Assembly: GCF_947493865.1 (NCBI RefSeq)
Contig: NZ_CANLTC010000005.1
Coordinates: 175,105 to 239,104, forward strand
DNA length: 64,000 nt
DNA from: an uncultured Halomonas sp.
Lineage (GTDB): Bacteria; Pseudomonadota; Gammaproteobacteria; Pseudomonadales; Halomonadaceae
Direction of reading: 5' to 3'
Made by a program: the position numbers and the translations under genes. The notes beneath the pieces were generated by a model. That model saw only the letters and a program-made list of their open reading frames with translations, did no database searches and was not told the DNA's origin. Every line of letters begins with the position of its first letter. The first letter of the stretch is position 1. Below are positions 52,672-60,777 of the stretch, piece after piece.

Positions 52672-53001
52672 ATGTCTGATACAGTGGCAAGGATAGCCGA
52701 ATTCCCTAACGATGACCGGTATTGGGTGATCAGGTGGATCGATACTTATGAAGTGGTATCCGGCCGTACAGCAACGCCTTCTGTCGGTGTCATATTAATT
52801 CCAACAGCTAACAACCCTGCGCTCAAGAATTTTCGTTCTTCTTCTTTTAATTTCGAAGAAGAATGCCAATGCCGTGTGCATGTGGGTTTTATTCCATTGC
52901 TCATATTGGGCAGTATTTTTAAAAATGGTATTTTTGTGGGGCGTATTGAAGCAGAAACGCGAACTGTTACTCTAAGGAAAAATGAGTCGCCTTATCAAAT
53001 A
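52672..53001 (+). pseudogene. Unrecognised gene cut by an IS1380-family element
   Basis: ATG 52672 has AAGGAAATTA upstream. About 110 native codons follow (MSDTVARIAEFPNDDRYWVI, DTYEVVSGRTATPSVGVILIP, FEEECQCRVHVGFIPLLILGSIF), then the IS end begins at 53002 and the frame runs into it until 53064. The native C-terminus is lost or extended by 20 IS-encoded residues. Base composition is AT-rich compared with the host. I do not recognise a family. Confidence 0.55.
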
Positions 53002-54277
53002 CCTGAATCCGTGAGACCGGCCCCCGGAAGCACTTCTAACCCACTGACCTGCATGGCAATATAGCCATTATCGCCATTCACCCAGACAGTGCCATGCCCA
53101 ACATAAAGTTCCGCGCCAGTTGCCGCACCCTCACCAGCCACGCCGGGCTGTCCATCATCGGGCAATGCTTCGAGATCGCTGGCGTCGACAGCATCGACAG
53201 CCGCTTCCCCACCACGCTGGGCATGCGCACCAGTGACGTGATCAAGAGCTACCTGGGCCTGCTGTGTCTGGGCATGAGCGACTATGACGCTGTCGAGAAC
53301 TTCCGCCGCGACAAGCCCTTCCAACAACTGCTGACCCTGCAGAAGGTGCCGAGCGCGGCGACGCTGCGACAGCGGCTGGAGAAACTTGCCGCCAACGACC
53401 TGCAGGCGCGCACCGCCACCTGGTCCACGACCCTGCTGTCACTGATCGAAGCACCGATCACCGCCGAGACGACGCACGTCTGCCTGGACATCGACACCTT
53501 CGTCATGGACAACAGCAACTCGAAGAAGGAAGGCGTCTCGCGGACCTACCAGAAGGTCGATGGCTACACCCCGATCGCCGCCTATCTGGGCAACGAAGGG
53601 TGGTGCCTGGGTCTGGAACTGCGGCCTGGCAAGCAGCACACCATGAAGGAGAGCAACGCCTTCCTGGAGCGGGTACTGCCTCGCGCCCAATGCTTGACCA
53701 AGCAACCGATCCTGTTACGCGAGGACAGCGGCTTCGACAGCCAGGCGCACCTGGCGCTTCTCGAACAGCAACGCCAGGTCTTTGCCGACGAGGGGCGCCG
53801 GCTCGACTATGTCGTCAAATGGAACCCGCGTGGCTCGGCCACGGCTGATCGAGATACCTGGCTGGCGGTGGCGGCGGACTACTGGGAAGAGCTGCGTCCT
53901 GGCAAGCGCCAGGCGCTGTGGTCGCAGACCGTCTCGATCCACGACGACAACAAGACCGAATACGTCGTCCAACGCGTGATGCGCCTGGTAGAGCGCACCG
54001 CCGATGGCGATGGCCAGTTGCTGCTCGAACCGGACTATGAGTTGGAAGGCTGGTGGACCAGCCTGGACGAGGCGCCGGAGGCGGTGATCAAACGCTACCA
54101 GGCGCATGCCACCCATGAGCAGTTTCACAGCGAGATCAAGACCGATCTCGACCTGGAGCGCTTGCCGTCCGGCAAGTTCGCCACCAACGATCTGATCCTG
54201 CATCTCGCCCAGTTGGCCTACAACATTCTGCGCCTGATGGGACAGCTGGGCATGACCGGCGAGCTGAGCCCGGTTTA
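53002..54277 (+). mobile_element. IS1380-family element, 3'-truncated
   Basis: The left end CCTGAATCCGTGAGACCGGC begins at 53002. A 40-bp block (53002-53041) is repeated exactly at 63886-63925. The transposase starts at 53094. At 54278 an IS3-family copy begins, and the right end of this element is not found on the other side, so the 3' part was lost, probably by an IS3-mediated deletion. Confidence 0.8.
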
Positions 54278-54290
54278 TAGTGGACCCTGA
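53094..54290 (+). CDS. IS1380-family transposase, truncated
   Basis: The 398 residues show the IS1380 layout: MPNIKFRASCRTLTSHAGL, GMRTSDVIKSYLGLLCLGMSDY, first catalytic Asp in CLDIDTFVMDNSNSKKEG, second Asp in LREDSGFDSQAHL, Glu in HEQFHSEIKTDLDLERLPSGKFATND. All three DDE residues are kept, but the frame ends inside the IS3 copy (SPVYSGP, the last codons being foreign), about 40-60 residues short of a normal transposase. Mobility is unlikely because the right inverted repeat is missing. Confidence 0.85.
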   Translation: MPNIKFRASCRTLTSHAGLSIIGQCFEIAGVDSIDSRFPTTLGMRTSDVIKSYLGLLCLGMSDYDAVENFRRDKPFQQLLTLQKVPSAATLRQRLEKLAANDLQARTATWSTTLLSLIEAPITAETTHVCLDIDTFVMDNSNSKKEGVSRTYQKVDGYTPIAAYLGNEGWCLGLELRPGKQHTMKESNAFLERVLPRAQCLTKQPILLREDSGFDSQAHLALLEQQRQVFADEGRRLDYVVKWNPRGSATADRDTWLAVAADYWEELRPGKRQALWSQTVSIHDDNKTEYVVQRVMRLVERTADGDGQLLLEPDYELEGWWTSLDEAPEAVIKRYQAHATHEQFHSEIKTDLDLERLPSGKFATNDLILHLAQLAYNILRLMGQLGMTGELSPVYSGP

Positions 54291-54342
54291 AATCAAGACA
54301 CTGGTTTAAGATATGCCGAGGCCGATTTCGAAGGGACCAGAG

Positions 54343-54639
54343 ATGTCGAAACAGAAACGTAACACCCACTCACCGGAGCTGAAGGCCAAGGTCGCCCTGG
54401 AGGCTGTCCGTGGCCTGAAGACGGCGAACGAAATCGCTCAGGAATTCGGTGTCCACCCTGTGCAGGTCGGTCAGTGGAAGAAGGCCCTCCTGGCGGACTC
54501 CGCCTCCTTGTTCGACAAGAAGCGCGGGCCAAAGCCAAAGCCCGAGTACCAGTCAGACGAGAAGCTCTACGGGGAAATCGGCCGTCTGAAGATGGAGCTC
54601 GACTGGCTGAATAAAAAATCCGGAATCAACCTGCCATGA
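54343..54639 (+). CDS. IS3-family OrfA (helix-turn-helix), copy 1
   Basis: From ATG 54343 (AAGGGA upstream) 98 residues; a start at 54313 is also open. MSKQKRNTHSPELKAKVALE, TANEIAQEFGVHPVQVGQWKKALL is the DNA-binding helix-turn-helix, followed by a leucine-zipper-like helix KLYGEIGRLKMELDWLNKKSG. A6 at 54613-54618 is a likely slippery site for the -1 frameshift that joins OrfA to OrfB, as in many IS3-family elements. Confidence 0.88.
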   Translation: MSKQKRNTHSPELKAKVALEAVRGLKTANEIAQEFGVHPVQVGQWKKALLADSASLFDKKRGPKPKPEYQSDEKLYGEIGRLKMELDWLNKKSGINLP

Positions 54640-55574
54640 TCCGCCGCGGCTGGATCGACGCGGCCGACCGAGTGCCGCTGCTCCGCCAGTGCGCCCTGGC
54701 AGGGGTCGCCAGGTCCACCGTTTACGCTCAACGGCAGCCAACGGAGCCTTCCGAGCAGGATGTCGAACTCTGCCATGCGATCGATGAGATCTACACGCAA
54801 TGGCCGTTCTACGGTAGCCGCCGGATGGTCGTGGAACTCGGTCGCCATGGCTTTCGCGTCAATCGCAAGCGCGTGCAGCGGCTGATGCGCGGCATGGGGT
54901 TGGCAGGTATGGCGCCGGGCCCCATGACCAGCCGGCCGCATCCTGAGCACAAGGTCTACCCGTACCTGCTGCGCGGCGTGTCGATCACACGCCCCAATCA
55001 GGTGTGGAGTACCGATGTGACGTACATTCGGGTGGCGCGCGGCTTCGTGTACCTGGTCGCCATCATCGACTGGTATAGCCGCAAGGTGCTCAGCTGGCGG
55101 GTGAGCAATACCATGGAGGCGTCCTTCTGCGTCGACGCCTTGGAAAGCGCCCTGCGGCTACATGGCACGCCGGAGATCTTCAACAGTGACCAAGGCTCGC
55201 AGTTCACGAGCCAGGCCTTCACGGGGGTGCTCAAGCAAGCCGGCGTCGCCATCAGCATGGACGGCCGTGGGCGCGCGTTCGACAACATCTTCGTCGAGCG
55301 GCTATGGCGGACGGTCAAGTACGAGGACGTGTATGTGAAGGGCTATGCGAGCTTGGGAGAGCTGACCCTCGGCCTATCCGCGTACTTCTCGTTCTACAAC
55401 GCCCAGCGGCCTCACCAATCGCTGGAGAACCAGACCCCGGACACCGTGTATGCGTTGGGGACTGGCGGCGGTGCCGCCATTCCCGATCACTTTGGTCATC
55501 AACGTGACACCGCTCAGGACCATGACACAGGGCAGCGCTGTGCAGCTGCAGCCAAGGCCGAGACGATAACTTAA
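54636..55574 (+). CDS. IS3-family OrfB transposase, copy 1
   Basis: 312 residues, overlapping orfA by ATGA. HTH_21-like N-terminal part then the integrase core with the DDE triad: WSTDVTYIRV, FNSDQGSQFTS and FVERLWRTVKYEDVY, plus FYNAQRPHQSLENQTPDTVY. Complete and likely functional. Identical to copy 2. Confidence 0.92.
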   Translation: MIRRGWIDAADRVPLLRQCALAGVARSTVYAQRQPTEPSEQDVELCHAIDEIYTQWPFYGSRRMVVELGRHGFRVNRKRVQRLMRGMGLAGMAPGPMTSRPHPEHKVYPYLLRGVSITRPNQVWSTDVTYIRVARGFVYLVAIIDWYSRKVLSWRVSNTMEASFCVDALESALRLHGTPEIFNSDQGSQFTSQAFTGVLKQAGVAISMDGRGRAFDNIFVERLWRTVKYEDVYVKGYASLGELTLGLSAYFSFYNAQRPHQSLENQTPDTVYALGTGGGAAIPDHFGHQRDTAQDHDTGQRCAAAAKAETIT

Positions 55575-55656
55575 ATCGGGACGTTTTCTGTCTTGACGAT
55601 GGGGTCCACTTTAAGGTGCTATCTTGGGCCTCGATCTACTATCGCAAGGAGCCCTC

Positions 55657-56235
55657 ATGAGCCAGCCCACCCCTCCCGAACCTCGACCCGATACAGCGGT
55701 GCCTTCCACCAGCGGCAAGCGCTATGAACGCATCTTCGAGCGCTTCCTGTGGAACAGCCGGCTGCTGGTGATGCTGGCGGTGGTGCCGAGCCTGCTGGGG
55801 GCACTGGTGCTGTTCATCATCGGTACTCTGGATATTCTCAAGCTTACCGTGACCGCCGCGACCTACTACCTGGTCGGCGGGCAGCCCGATATTCACGAGA
55901 CGGTGGTGCCGAGCGTGGTGATGGCGGTGGACATCTACCTGGTGGCGATCGTGCTGCTGATCTTCGGCCTGGGGGTGTATCGGCTGTTCGTGTCGCCGAT
56001 CGAACCGGCCGAGTCGCACCCGGCCTCGAACCCCTTCAATGTCTCGTCCTTCGATGAGCTCAAGGACAAGATCGCCCGGGTGGTGATCCTGGCGGTGATC
56101 ATCGAGTTCTTTCGCGCGGTGGTGGATATCACCTTCGAGACACCGCTGGATGCCATCTACCTGGCGCTCTCGGTGCTGGCCCTGGCCGGGGCCCTCTACC
56201 TGATGAGCCGCGCTCACAAGCATCATCGGGAGTAG
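55657..56235 (+). CDS. YqhA-family (UPF0114) membrane protein
   Basis: From ATG 55657 (AAGGA upstream) 192 residues. After a Pro-rich N-terminus of about 25 residues, the family pattern appears: ERIFERFLWNSRLLVMLAVVPSLLGALVLF, DIYLVAIVLLIFGLGVYRLFVSPIEPAE, LKDKIARVVILAVIIEFFRAVVDI and a last helix. Four membrane segments. Function is unknown. It lies between two identical IS3 copies; codon use resembles the host core, so the segment may be native chromosome trapped between them. Confidence 0.82.
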   Translation: MSQPTPPEPRPDTAVPSTSGKRYERIFERFLWNSRLLVMLAVVPSLLGALVLFIIGTLDILKLTVTAATYYLVGGQPDIHETVVPSVVMAVDIYLVAIVLLIFGLGVYRLFVSPIEPAESHPASNPFNVSSFDELKDKIARVVILAVIIEFFRAVVDITFETPLDAIYLALSVLALAGALYLMSRAHKHHRE

Positions 56236-56288
56236 GCTCGCCGACGCTATGGCACAATACTCCTTTTGTTGTTCGACAAGGATCGCCA

Positions 56289-56753
56289 ATGGCGTATGTG
56301 CTGGTGATGGGCGGTCTCGCCCTCTCGGTAAGCTTTACCTTGGGCTGGGCGCTATGGCGTCTGGGCCGTGCTGCCTTGGGCTGGTTGGGCGGTGGCCCCG
56401 CGGCGGGCAAATCGAAGGTCAAGCCGCGAGCCCGCAAGCCTGCGGCGAGGAAGCCGGCCGCCAGCAAGGCGGCGACCCCGCGTAAGACGAGCACCCGGCA
56501 GTCGGCCAAGACGCCCAGCGAGCCCTGGGCACTCACCCGCTGGCTGGCGGCGCGTCACTCCCTGTTACCCCTGGCCAGCCTGGCACTGATGCTCTATGCC
56601 CTGGGGCGTGTCGTGGTGTTCGGCCTTCAGCACCGTCCGGTGGAAGCGCCGGCATCATTCCCCCAGGTTGTCGACGTGGTGGGCTGGACGGCGGCGGCGC
56701 TGCTGGGCCTGGCGCTGCTCTCCCTGCTGGCACGCTGGCGCTGCCGCGATTAA
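56289..56753 (+). CDS. Unrecognised membrane protein with a histone-H1-like basic linker
   Basis: A 154-residue protein: first membrane segment (MGGLALSVSFTLGWALWRLG), a long linker of about 45 residues made almost only of Lys, Ala, Pro, Arg and Ser (KVKPRARKPAARKPAASKAA and on), then two membrane segments (SLLPLASLALMLYALGRVVVF and VVGWTAAALLGLALLSLLARW). The basic linker could bind nucleic acid or acidic lipid heads (inference). No family recognised. It follows the YqhA gene by about 50 bases in the same direction. Confidence 0.6.
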   Translation: MAYVLVMGGLALSVSFTLGWALWRLGRAALGWLGGGPAAGKSKVKPRARKPAARKPAASKAATPRKTSTRQSAKTPSEPWALTRWLAARHSLLPLASLALMLYALGRVVVFGLQHRPVEAPASFPQVVDVVGWTAAALLGLALLSLLARWRCRD

Positions 56754-56765
56754 CCCCGCCCCCTT

Positions 56766-56800
56766 GGGGTCAGACCCCTCAATCTACTTAGGGGTCTGAC
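56766..56800. repeat. Hairpin of the GGGGTCAGACCCC type
   Basis: GTCAGACCCCT (56769-56779) pairs perfectly with AGGGGTCTGAC (56790-56800) around a ten-base loop, and GGGGTCAGACCCC is also nearly palindromic by itself. This kind of GGGGTC-rich repeat resembles intergenic REP-type sequences. It may also act as a terminator for the upstream gene. Confidence 0.5.
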
Positions 56801-56868
56801 CTCGACGGGCTGGCGAACCCGAGAGCGGCTGGCAGGTCCCAGCCTTAGCAAAGAGAAAGGAGACACCC

Positions 56869-57054
56869 GTGTTAGCCAATATCCAGCGATTCTTTCAGGA
56901 GATGCTCGCCGAGGGGGAGGGTGGTGCCGGTCTCGAGGCGCCGAGCCTCGAGCTTGCCGCGGCGGCTCTGCTCTGCGAGGTGATGCGTGCCGACTACGAG
57001 GTGACGCCGGAGGAGCTCGACACCCTGCGCGCTCAGCTGCGCGACCATCTATAG
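56869..57054 (+). pseudogene. Gene fragment with TerB/DjlA-like helix, cut by IS3
   Basis: The 61 codons MLANIQRFFQEML...LELAAAALLCEVMRADYEVTPEELDTLRAQL resemble the N-terminal helices of TerB-family proteins, which bind metal through acidic residues. The stop codon TAG comes from the IS3 end that starts at 57052. The rest of the gene is not seen after the IS3 copy. AAAGGAGACACCC lies upstream of the GTG/ATG start region, so this was a real gene. Confidence 0.6.
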
Positions 57055-57116
57055 TGGACCCTGAAATCAAGACACTGGTTTAAGATATGCCGAGGCCGAT
57101 TTCGAAGGGACCAGAG

Positions 57117-57413
57117 ATGTCGAAACAGAAACGTAACACCCACTCACCGGAGCTGAAGGCCAAGGTCGCCCTGGAGGCTGTCCGTGGCCTGAAGACGGCG
57201 AACGAAATCGCTCAGGAATTCGGTGTCCACCCTGTGCAGGTCGGTCAGTGGAAGAAGGCCCTCCTGGCGGACTCCGCCTCCTTGTTCGACAAGAAGCGCG
57301 GGCCAAAGCCAAAGCCCGAGTACCAGTCAGACGAGAAGCTCTACGGGGAAATCGGCCGTCTGAAGATGGAGCTCGACTGGCTGAATAAAAAATCCGGAAT
57401 CAACCTGCCATGA
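57117..57413 (+). CDS. IS3-family OrfA (helix-turn-helix), copy 2
   Basis: Identical in protein sequence to 54343-54639, with the same slippery A6 run near the end. Confidence 0.88.
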   Translation: MSKQKRNTHSPELKAKVALEAVRGLKTANEIAQEFGVHPVQVGQWKKALLADSASLFDKKRGPKPKPEYQSDEKLYGEIGRLKMELDWLNKKSGINLP

Positions 57414-58348
57414 TCCGCCGCGGCTGGATCGACGCGGCCGACCGAGTGCCGCTGCTCCGCCAGTGCGCCCTGGCAGGGGTCGCCAGGTCCACCGTTTACG
57501 CTCAACGGCAGCCAACGGAGCCTTCCGAGCAGGATGTCGAACTCTGCCATGCGATCGATGAGATCTACACGCAATGGCCGTTCTACGGTAGCCGCCGGAT
57601 GGTCGTGGAACTCGGTCGCCATGGCTTTCGCGTCAATCGCAAGCGCGTGCAGCGGCTGATGCGCGGCATGGGGTTGGCAGGTATGGCGCCGGGCCCCATG
57701 ACCAGCCGGCCGCATCCTGAGCACAAGGTCTACCCGTACCTGCTGCGCGGCGTGTCGATCACACGCCCCAATCAGGTGTGGAGTACCGATGTGACGTACA
57801 TTCGGGTGGCGCGCGGCTTCGTGTACCTGGTCGCCATCATCGACTGGTATAGCCGCAAGGTGCTCAGCTGGCGGGTGAGCAATACCATGGAGGCGTCCTT
57901 CTGCGTCGACGCCTTGGAAAGCGCCCTGCGGCTACATGGCACGCCGGAGATCTTCAACAGTGACCAAGGCTCGCAGTTCACGAGCCAGGCCTTCACGGGG
58001 GTGCTCAAGCAAGCCGGCGTCGCCATCAGCATGGACGGCCGTGGGCGCGCGTTCGACAACATCTTCGTCGAGCGGCTATGGCGGACGGTCAAGTACGAGG
58101 ACGTGTATGTGAAGGGCTATGCGAGCTTGGGAGAGCTGACCCTCGGCCTATCCGCGTACTTCTCGTTCTACAACGCCCAGCGGCCTCACCAATCGCTGGA
58201 GAACCAGACCCCGGACACCGTGTATGCGTTGGGGACTGGCGGCGGTGCCGCCATTCCCGATCACTTTGGTCATCAACGTGACACCGCTCAGGACCATGAC
58301 ACAGGGCAGCGCTGTGCAGCTGCAGCCAAGGCCGAGACGATAACTTAA
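57410..58348 (+). CDS. IS3-family OrfB transposase, copy 2
   Basis: Identical in protein sequence to 54636-55574, with the DDE triad intact. The full identity of both copies points to recent transposition or gene conversion. Confidence 0.92.
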   Translation: MIRRGWIDAADRVPLLRQCALAGVARSTVYAQRQPTEPSEQDVELCHAIDEIYTQWPFYGSRRMVVELGRHGFRVNRKRVQRLMRGMGLAGMAPGPMTSRPHPEHKVYPYLLRGVSITRPNQVWSTDVTYIRVARGFVYLVAIIDWYSRKVLSWRVSNTMEASFCVDALESALRLHGTPEIFNSDQGSQFTSQAFTGVLKQAGVAISMDGRGRAFDNIFVERLWRTVKYEDVYVKGYASLGELTLGLSAYFSFYNAQRPHQSLENQTPDTVYALGTGGGAAIPDHFGHQRDTAQDHDTGQRCAAAAKAETIT

Positions 58349-58386
58349 ATCGGGACGTTTTCTGTCTTGACGATGGGGTCCACTTT

Positions 58387-59730
58387 AGGTGGCGTATCCT
58401 GTTGATTGATCTCGCCAGATCACAACCAACATAGGACGGATACGCCATGAGCAATTCTACTCTCCAAGCCGTGACGCAGCCAGACACCGGCGCTACTGAT
58501 CCGTTGCATGAGCTGCTGCGCAAAGGGGCCCGAGACCTGATCGCCAAGGCCGTGGAGGCGGAGTTGAGCACGTTTCTGGAGCAATATGCCGACAAGACGC
58601 TGGAAGACGGCCGCCGTGTCGTCGTCCGCAACGGCTACCTGCCGGAGCGCACCGTGCAAACCGGTATCGGCGACGTCGAGATCAAGGTGCCCCGCGTCCG
58701 TGACCGCAGTGGCGACGGGGTGACCTTCAGCAGCGCGCTGTTGCCGCCCTACCTGAAGCGGGCCCGCAGCATCGAGGAGCTGATCCCCTGGCTCTACCTG
58801 AAGGGAGTCTCTACCGGCGACTACCAGGAGGCCCTGTCGGCCCTGCTGGGTGACCAGGCCAAGGGACTCTCGGCCAACACCGTGTCGCGTCTCAAGAAGC
58901 AGTGGGAGGACGAGCATACCGACTGGCAGAAGCGCGACCTGGCAGACCAGCGTTACGTCTACTGGTGGGCTGACGGCGTGTACAGCAACGTGCGCATGGA
59001 TGACCGTCTGTGTCTGCTGGTGATCATCGGCGTCACTGAGCAGGGCCGCAAGGAGTTGGTCGTCGTCGAGGATGGGCAGCGTGAGTCAGAGGCCAGCTGG
59101 AAAGAGCTGCTCACGGGGCTACGCGAGCGCGGGCTGACGACGGCCCCCAAGCTAGCGGTTGGCGACGGCGCCATGGGCTTCTGGGCGGCGTTGAGCAAGG
59201 TCTATCCAGAGACCGAGCACCAGCGCTGCTGGGTCCACAAGACTGCCAACGTATTGAATAAACTGCCGAAATCCGTGCAGCCCAAGGTCAAGGCCGACCT
59301 CCATGAGATCTGGATGGCCGAGACCCGCGATGAGGCGCACAAGGCTTTCGATCGCACGGTGAAACGCTTCGAGGCCAAGTACCCCAGAGCCATGGAGTGC
59401 CTGGCCAAGGATCGGGAGGAGCTGCTGGCGTTCTATGACTACCCGGCAGAACACTGGGTGCATATCCGCACCACCAACCCGATCGAGTCGACCTTCGCCA
59501 CGGTCCGCCTGCGGAGCAAGCGCAGCCGGAACTGCGGCTCCAGAGCGACGACCCTGGCGATGGTCTTCAAGCTGCTTCAGAGCGCCCAGAAGCGCTGGAA
59601 GCGGATCAAGGGGTTCAACAAGCTGGAGCTGGTCGTGAACAACGTCCAGTTCAAGGACGGCGAACCCTTGACCGATCAGTCAGACAGGACTGCCGCCTGA
59701 CCGGCCATACACAGAATTTGACAATAACTC
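58387..59730 (+). mobile_element. IS256-family element, left end probably lost
   Basis: The transposase is complete. The right end ATACACAGAATTTGACAATA lies near 59710-59730, but no matching inverted repeat is found at the left: the element begins within a few bases of the IS3 end, at GGTGGCGTATCCTG. The outer left repeat was therefore probably removed when the IS3 copy inserted. The right boundary is approximate. Confidence 0.7.
58447..59700 (+). CDS. IS256-family (Mutator-type) transposase
   Basis: 417 residues, full length. Family pattern: LIAKAVEAELSTFLEQYAD, NGYLPERTVQTGIGDVEIKVPRVRDRSG, the DDE triad in VYWWADGVYSNVR, LAVGDGAMGFWAALSKVYPETEHQRCWVHKTANVL and TTNPIESTFATVRLRSKRSRNCGS. 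AGGACGG precedes the ATG. The enzyme may still act on other copies even if this element has lost its left end. Confidence 0.93.
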   Translation: MSNSTLQAVTQPDTGATDPLHELLRKGARDLIAKAVEAELSTFLEQYADKTLEDGRRVVVRNGYLPERTVQTGIGDVEIKVPRVRDRSGDGVTFSSALLPPYLKRARSIEELIPWLYLKGVSTGDYQEALSALLGDQAKGLSANTVSRLKKQWEDEHTDWQKRDLADQRYVYWWADGVYSNVRMDDRLCLLVIIGVTEQGRKELVVVEDGQRESEASWKELLTGLRERGLTTAPKLAVGDGAMGFWAALSKVYPETEHQRCWVHKTANVLNKLPKSVQPKVKADLHEIWMAETRDEAHKAFDRTVKRFEAKYPRAMECLAKDREELLAFYDYPAEHWVHIRTTNPIESTFATVRLRSKRSRNCGSRATTLAMVFKLLQSAQKRWKRIKGFNKLELVVNNVQFKDGEPLTDQSDRTAA

Positions 59731-59923
59731 GGAGCATGACCGATCACGACAAGGTCGAGATCGTCAGCATGGAAAATTCCGCTTTGGCTCGTATTGATTA
59801 TTGTAGGATTCAGCGGTCTAATTGACAGTGTGCTTCTCTAAGCGGGGCAAGAGTGGGAGAAGCGACTGACCACGCCTAGTAAGCCTAAAGGCCTAACCTT
59901 TACGAGACGGGAACCATTTCGCC

Positions 59924-60526
59924 ATGAGCGGTGACAACTCAAGCCTGGCTTCTGCATTGCGTGTTCTGCCTGACCGTTTGCCAGCTGGGCGTCCGACGCT
60001 GAATGATATCCTGAGCGCTCTGGGGGATCGTGGACTTGGGCTCGTTCTATTAATTTTTTCGATCCCAGCCATTATTCCGACACCAGGCATTCCAGCTGGC
60101 ATGATATTCGGCTCGGCGCTTGCGCTGCTCGGTGGGCAAATGGTGGTCGGTGCAAAGCGTGTCCGCTTGCCGTCTTTCATCGCTCAGCGGCGTATTGGGC
60201 AAGAAGTGCTGCGCCAAGTCTTCCAGCGCGCTACGCCACTTATAGATAAGCTAGAACGCCGCCTGAGCATCCGTCTGGCCGGGCTGATGTCCCCTTTGGC
60301 CATGCGAGTTATCGGAGGGGTTATTGTTGTTATGGCGTTACTGATTGCATTGCCCATCCCATTTGGAAATACCTTGCCTGGCTTGGCGATTCTGGCTCTA
60401 TCGCTAGGCCTCGCGAGGCAAGATGGGATTGCAGTATTGGTTGGTATGAGCCTTGCGGTATTGGCTAGTGGTGTCTCTGTAGCACTGTTACACGGCAGCC
60501 TGAGGTTGTTCGATATGATTCACTGA
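59924..60526 (+). CDS. exoD: ExoD-family membrane protein
   Basis: A 200-residue protein of the ExoD (exopolysaccharide synthesis) family: TLNDILSALGDRGLGLVLLIFSIPAIIP-type N-terminal motif, GIPAGMIFGSALALLGGQM, RRLSIRLAGLMSPLAMRVIGG and PFGNTLPGLAILALSLGLARQDGI. About four membrane segments. ExoD affects exopolysaccharide in rhizobia; its biochemical role is unknown. Codon use is less GC-biased than the core genes, which fits acquisition with the surrounding mosaic. Confidence 0.82.
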   Translation: MSGDNSSLASALRVLPDRLPAGRPTLNDILSALGDRGLGLVLLIFSIPAIIPTPGIPAGMIFGSALALLGGQMVVGAKRVRLPSFIAQRRIGQEVLRQVFQRATPLIDKLERRLSIRLAGLMSPLAMRVIGGVIVVMALLIALPIPFGNTLPGLAILALSLGLARQDGIAVLVGMSLAVLASGVSVALLHGSLRLFDMIH

Positions 60527-60777
60527 TGCGTGCGTAATATTCAATACCACCAAGCACAAGCAGAAGGCGCCGCAGACCAAGGTGTCCCCCGTTCCTAGGC
60601 AAGGCCACCATGACCTACAACAGGGGTTTCCCCGAGTCGAGAAGAACTGCGGCGTCGATCTATCAACCTTCTAGGGAGATTAAGTCTTTGGTGGATCAGA
60701 ATGGATCGTCAACCATTTAATCAGGATACCCAGTTTAAATTCTTTAACGATTTTCACCTACGGCTCGCTTCCTTCCA
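60527..60777. other. Intergenic stretch between exoD and corA (convergent)
   Basis: About 250 bases with no convincing gene. A short open stretch from ATG near 60609 has no family features. The right part (60700-60760) is AT-rich. Confidence 0.4.

Larger units (their letters stand above)
54278..55612 (+). mobile_element. IS3-family element, copy 1
   Basis: About 1335 bp, ends TAGTGGACCCTGAAATCAAG (left) and, inverted, AAGTGGACCCCATCGTCAAG (right). It carries two overlapping frames orfA/orfB. An identical copy in the same orientation begins 2774 bases downstream. The exact ends are uncertain by a few bases because both copies also share flanking TA bases. It is inserted in the IS1380-family transposase. 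Confidence 0.88.
57052..58386 (+). mobile_element. IS3-family element, copy 2
   Basis: Same length and sequence as copy 1 (offset 2774), direct orientation. Its left neighbour is a cut TerB-like gene and its right neighbour is an IS256-family element that starts within a few bases of the IS3 end. The pair of copies brackets a 1.44-kb segment with the YqhA gene, so recombination between them could delete it. Confidence 0.88.

Noticed and set aside
59736..59825. Short open frame MTDHDKVEIV... after the IS256 transposase
   Set aside because: 29 codons without ribosome site or family features, lying at an IS boundary.
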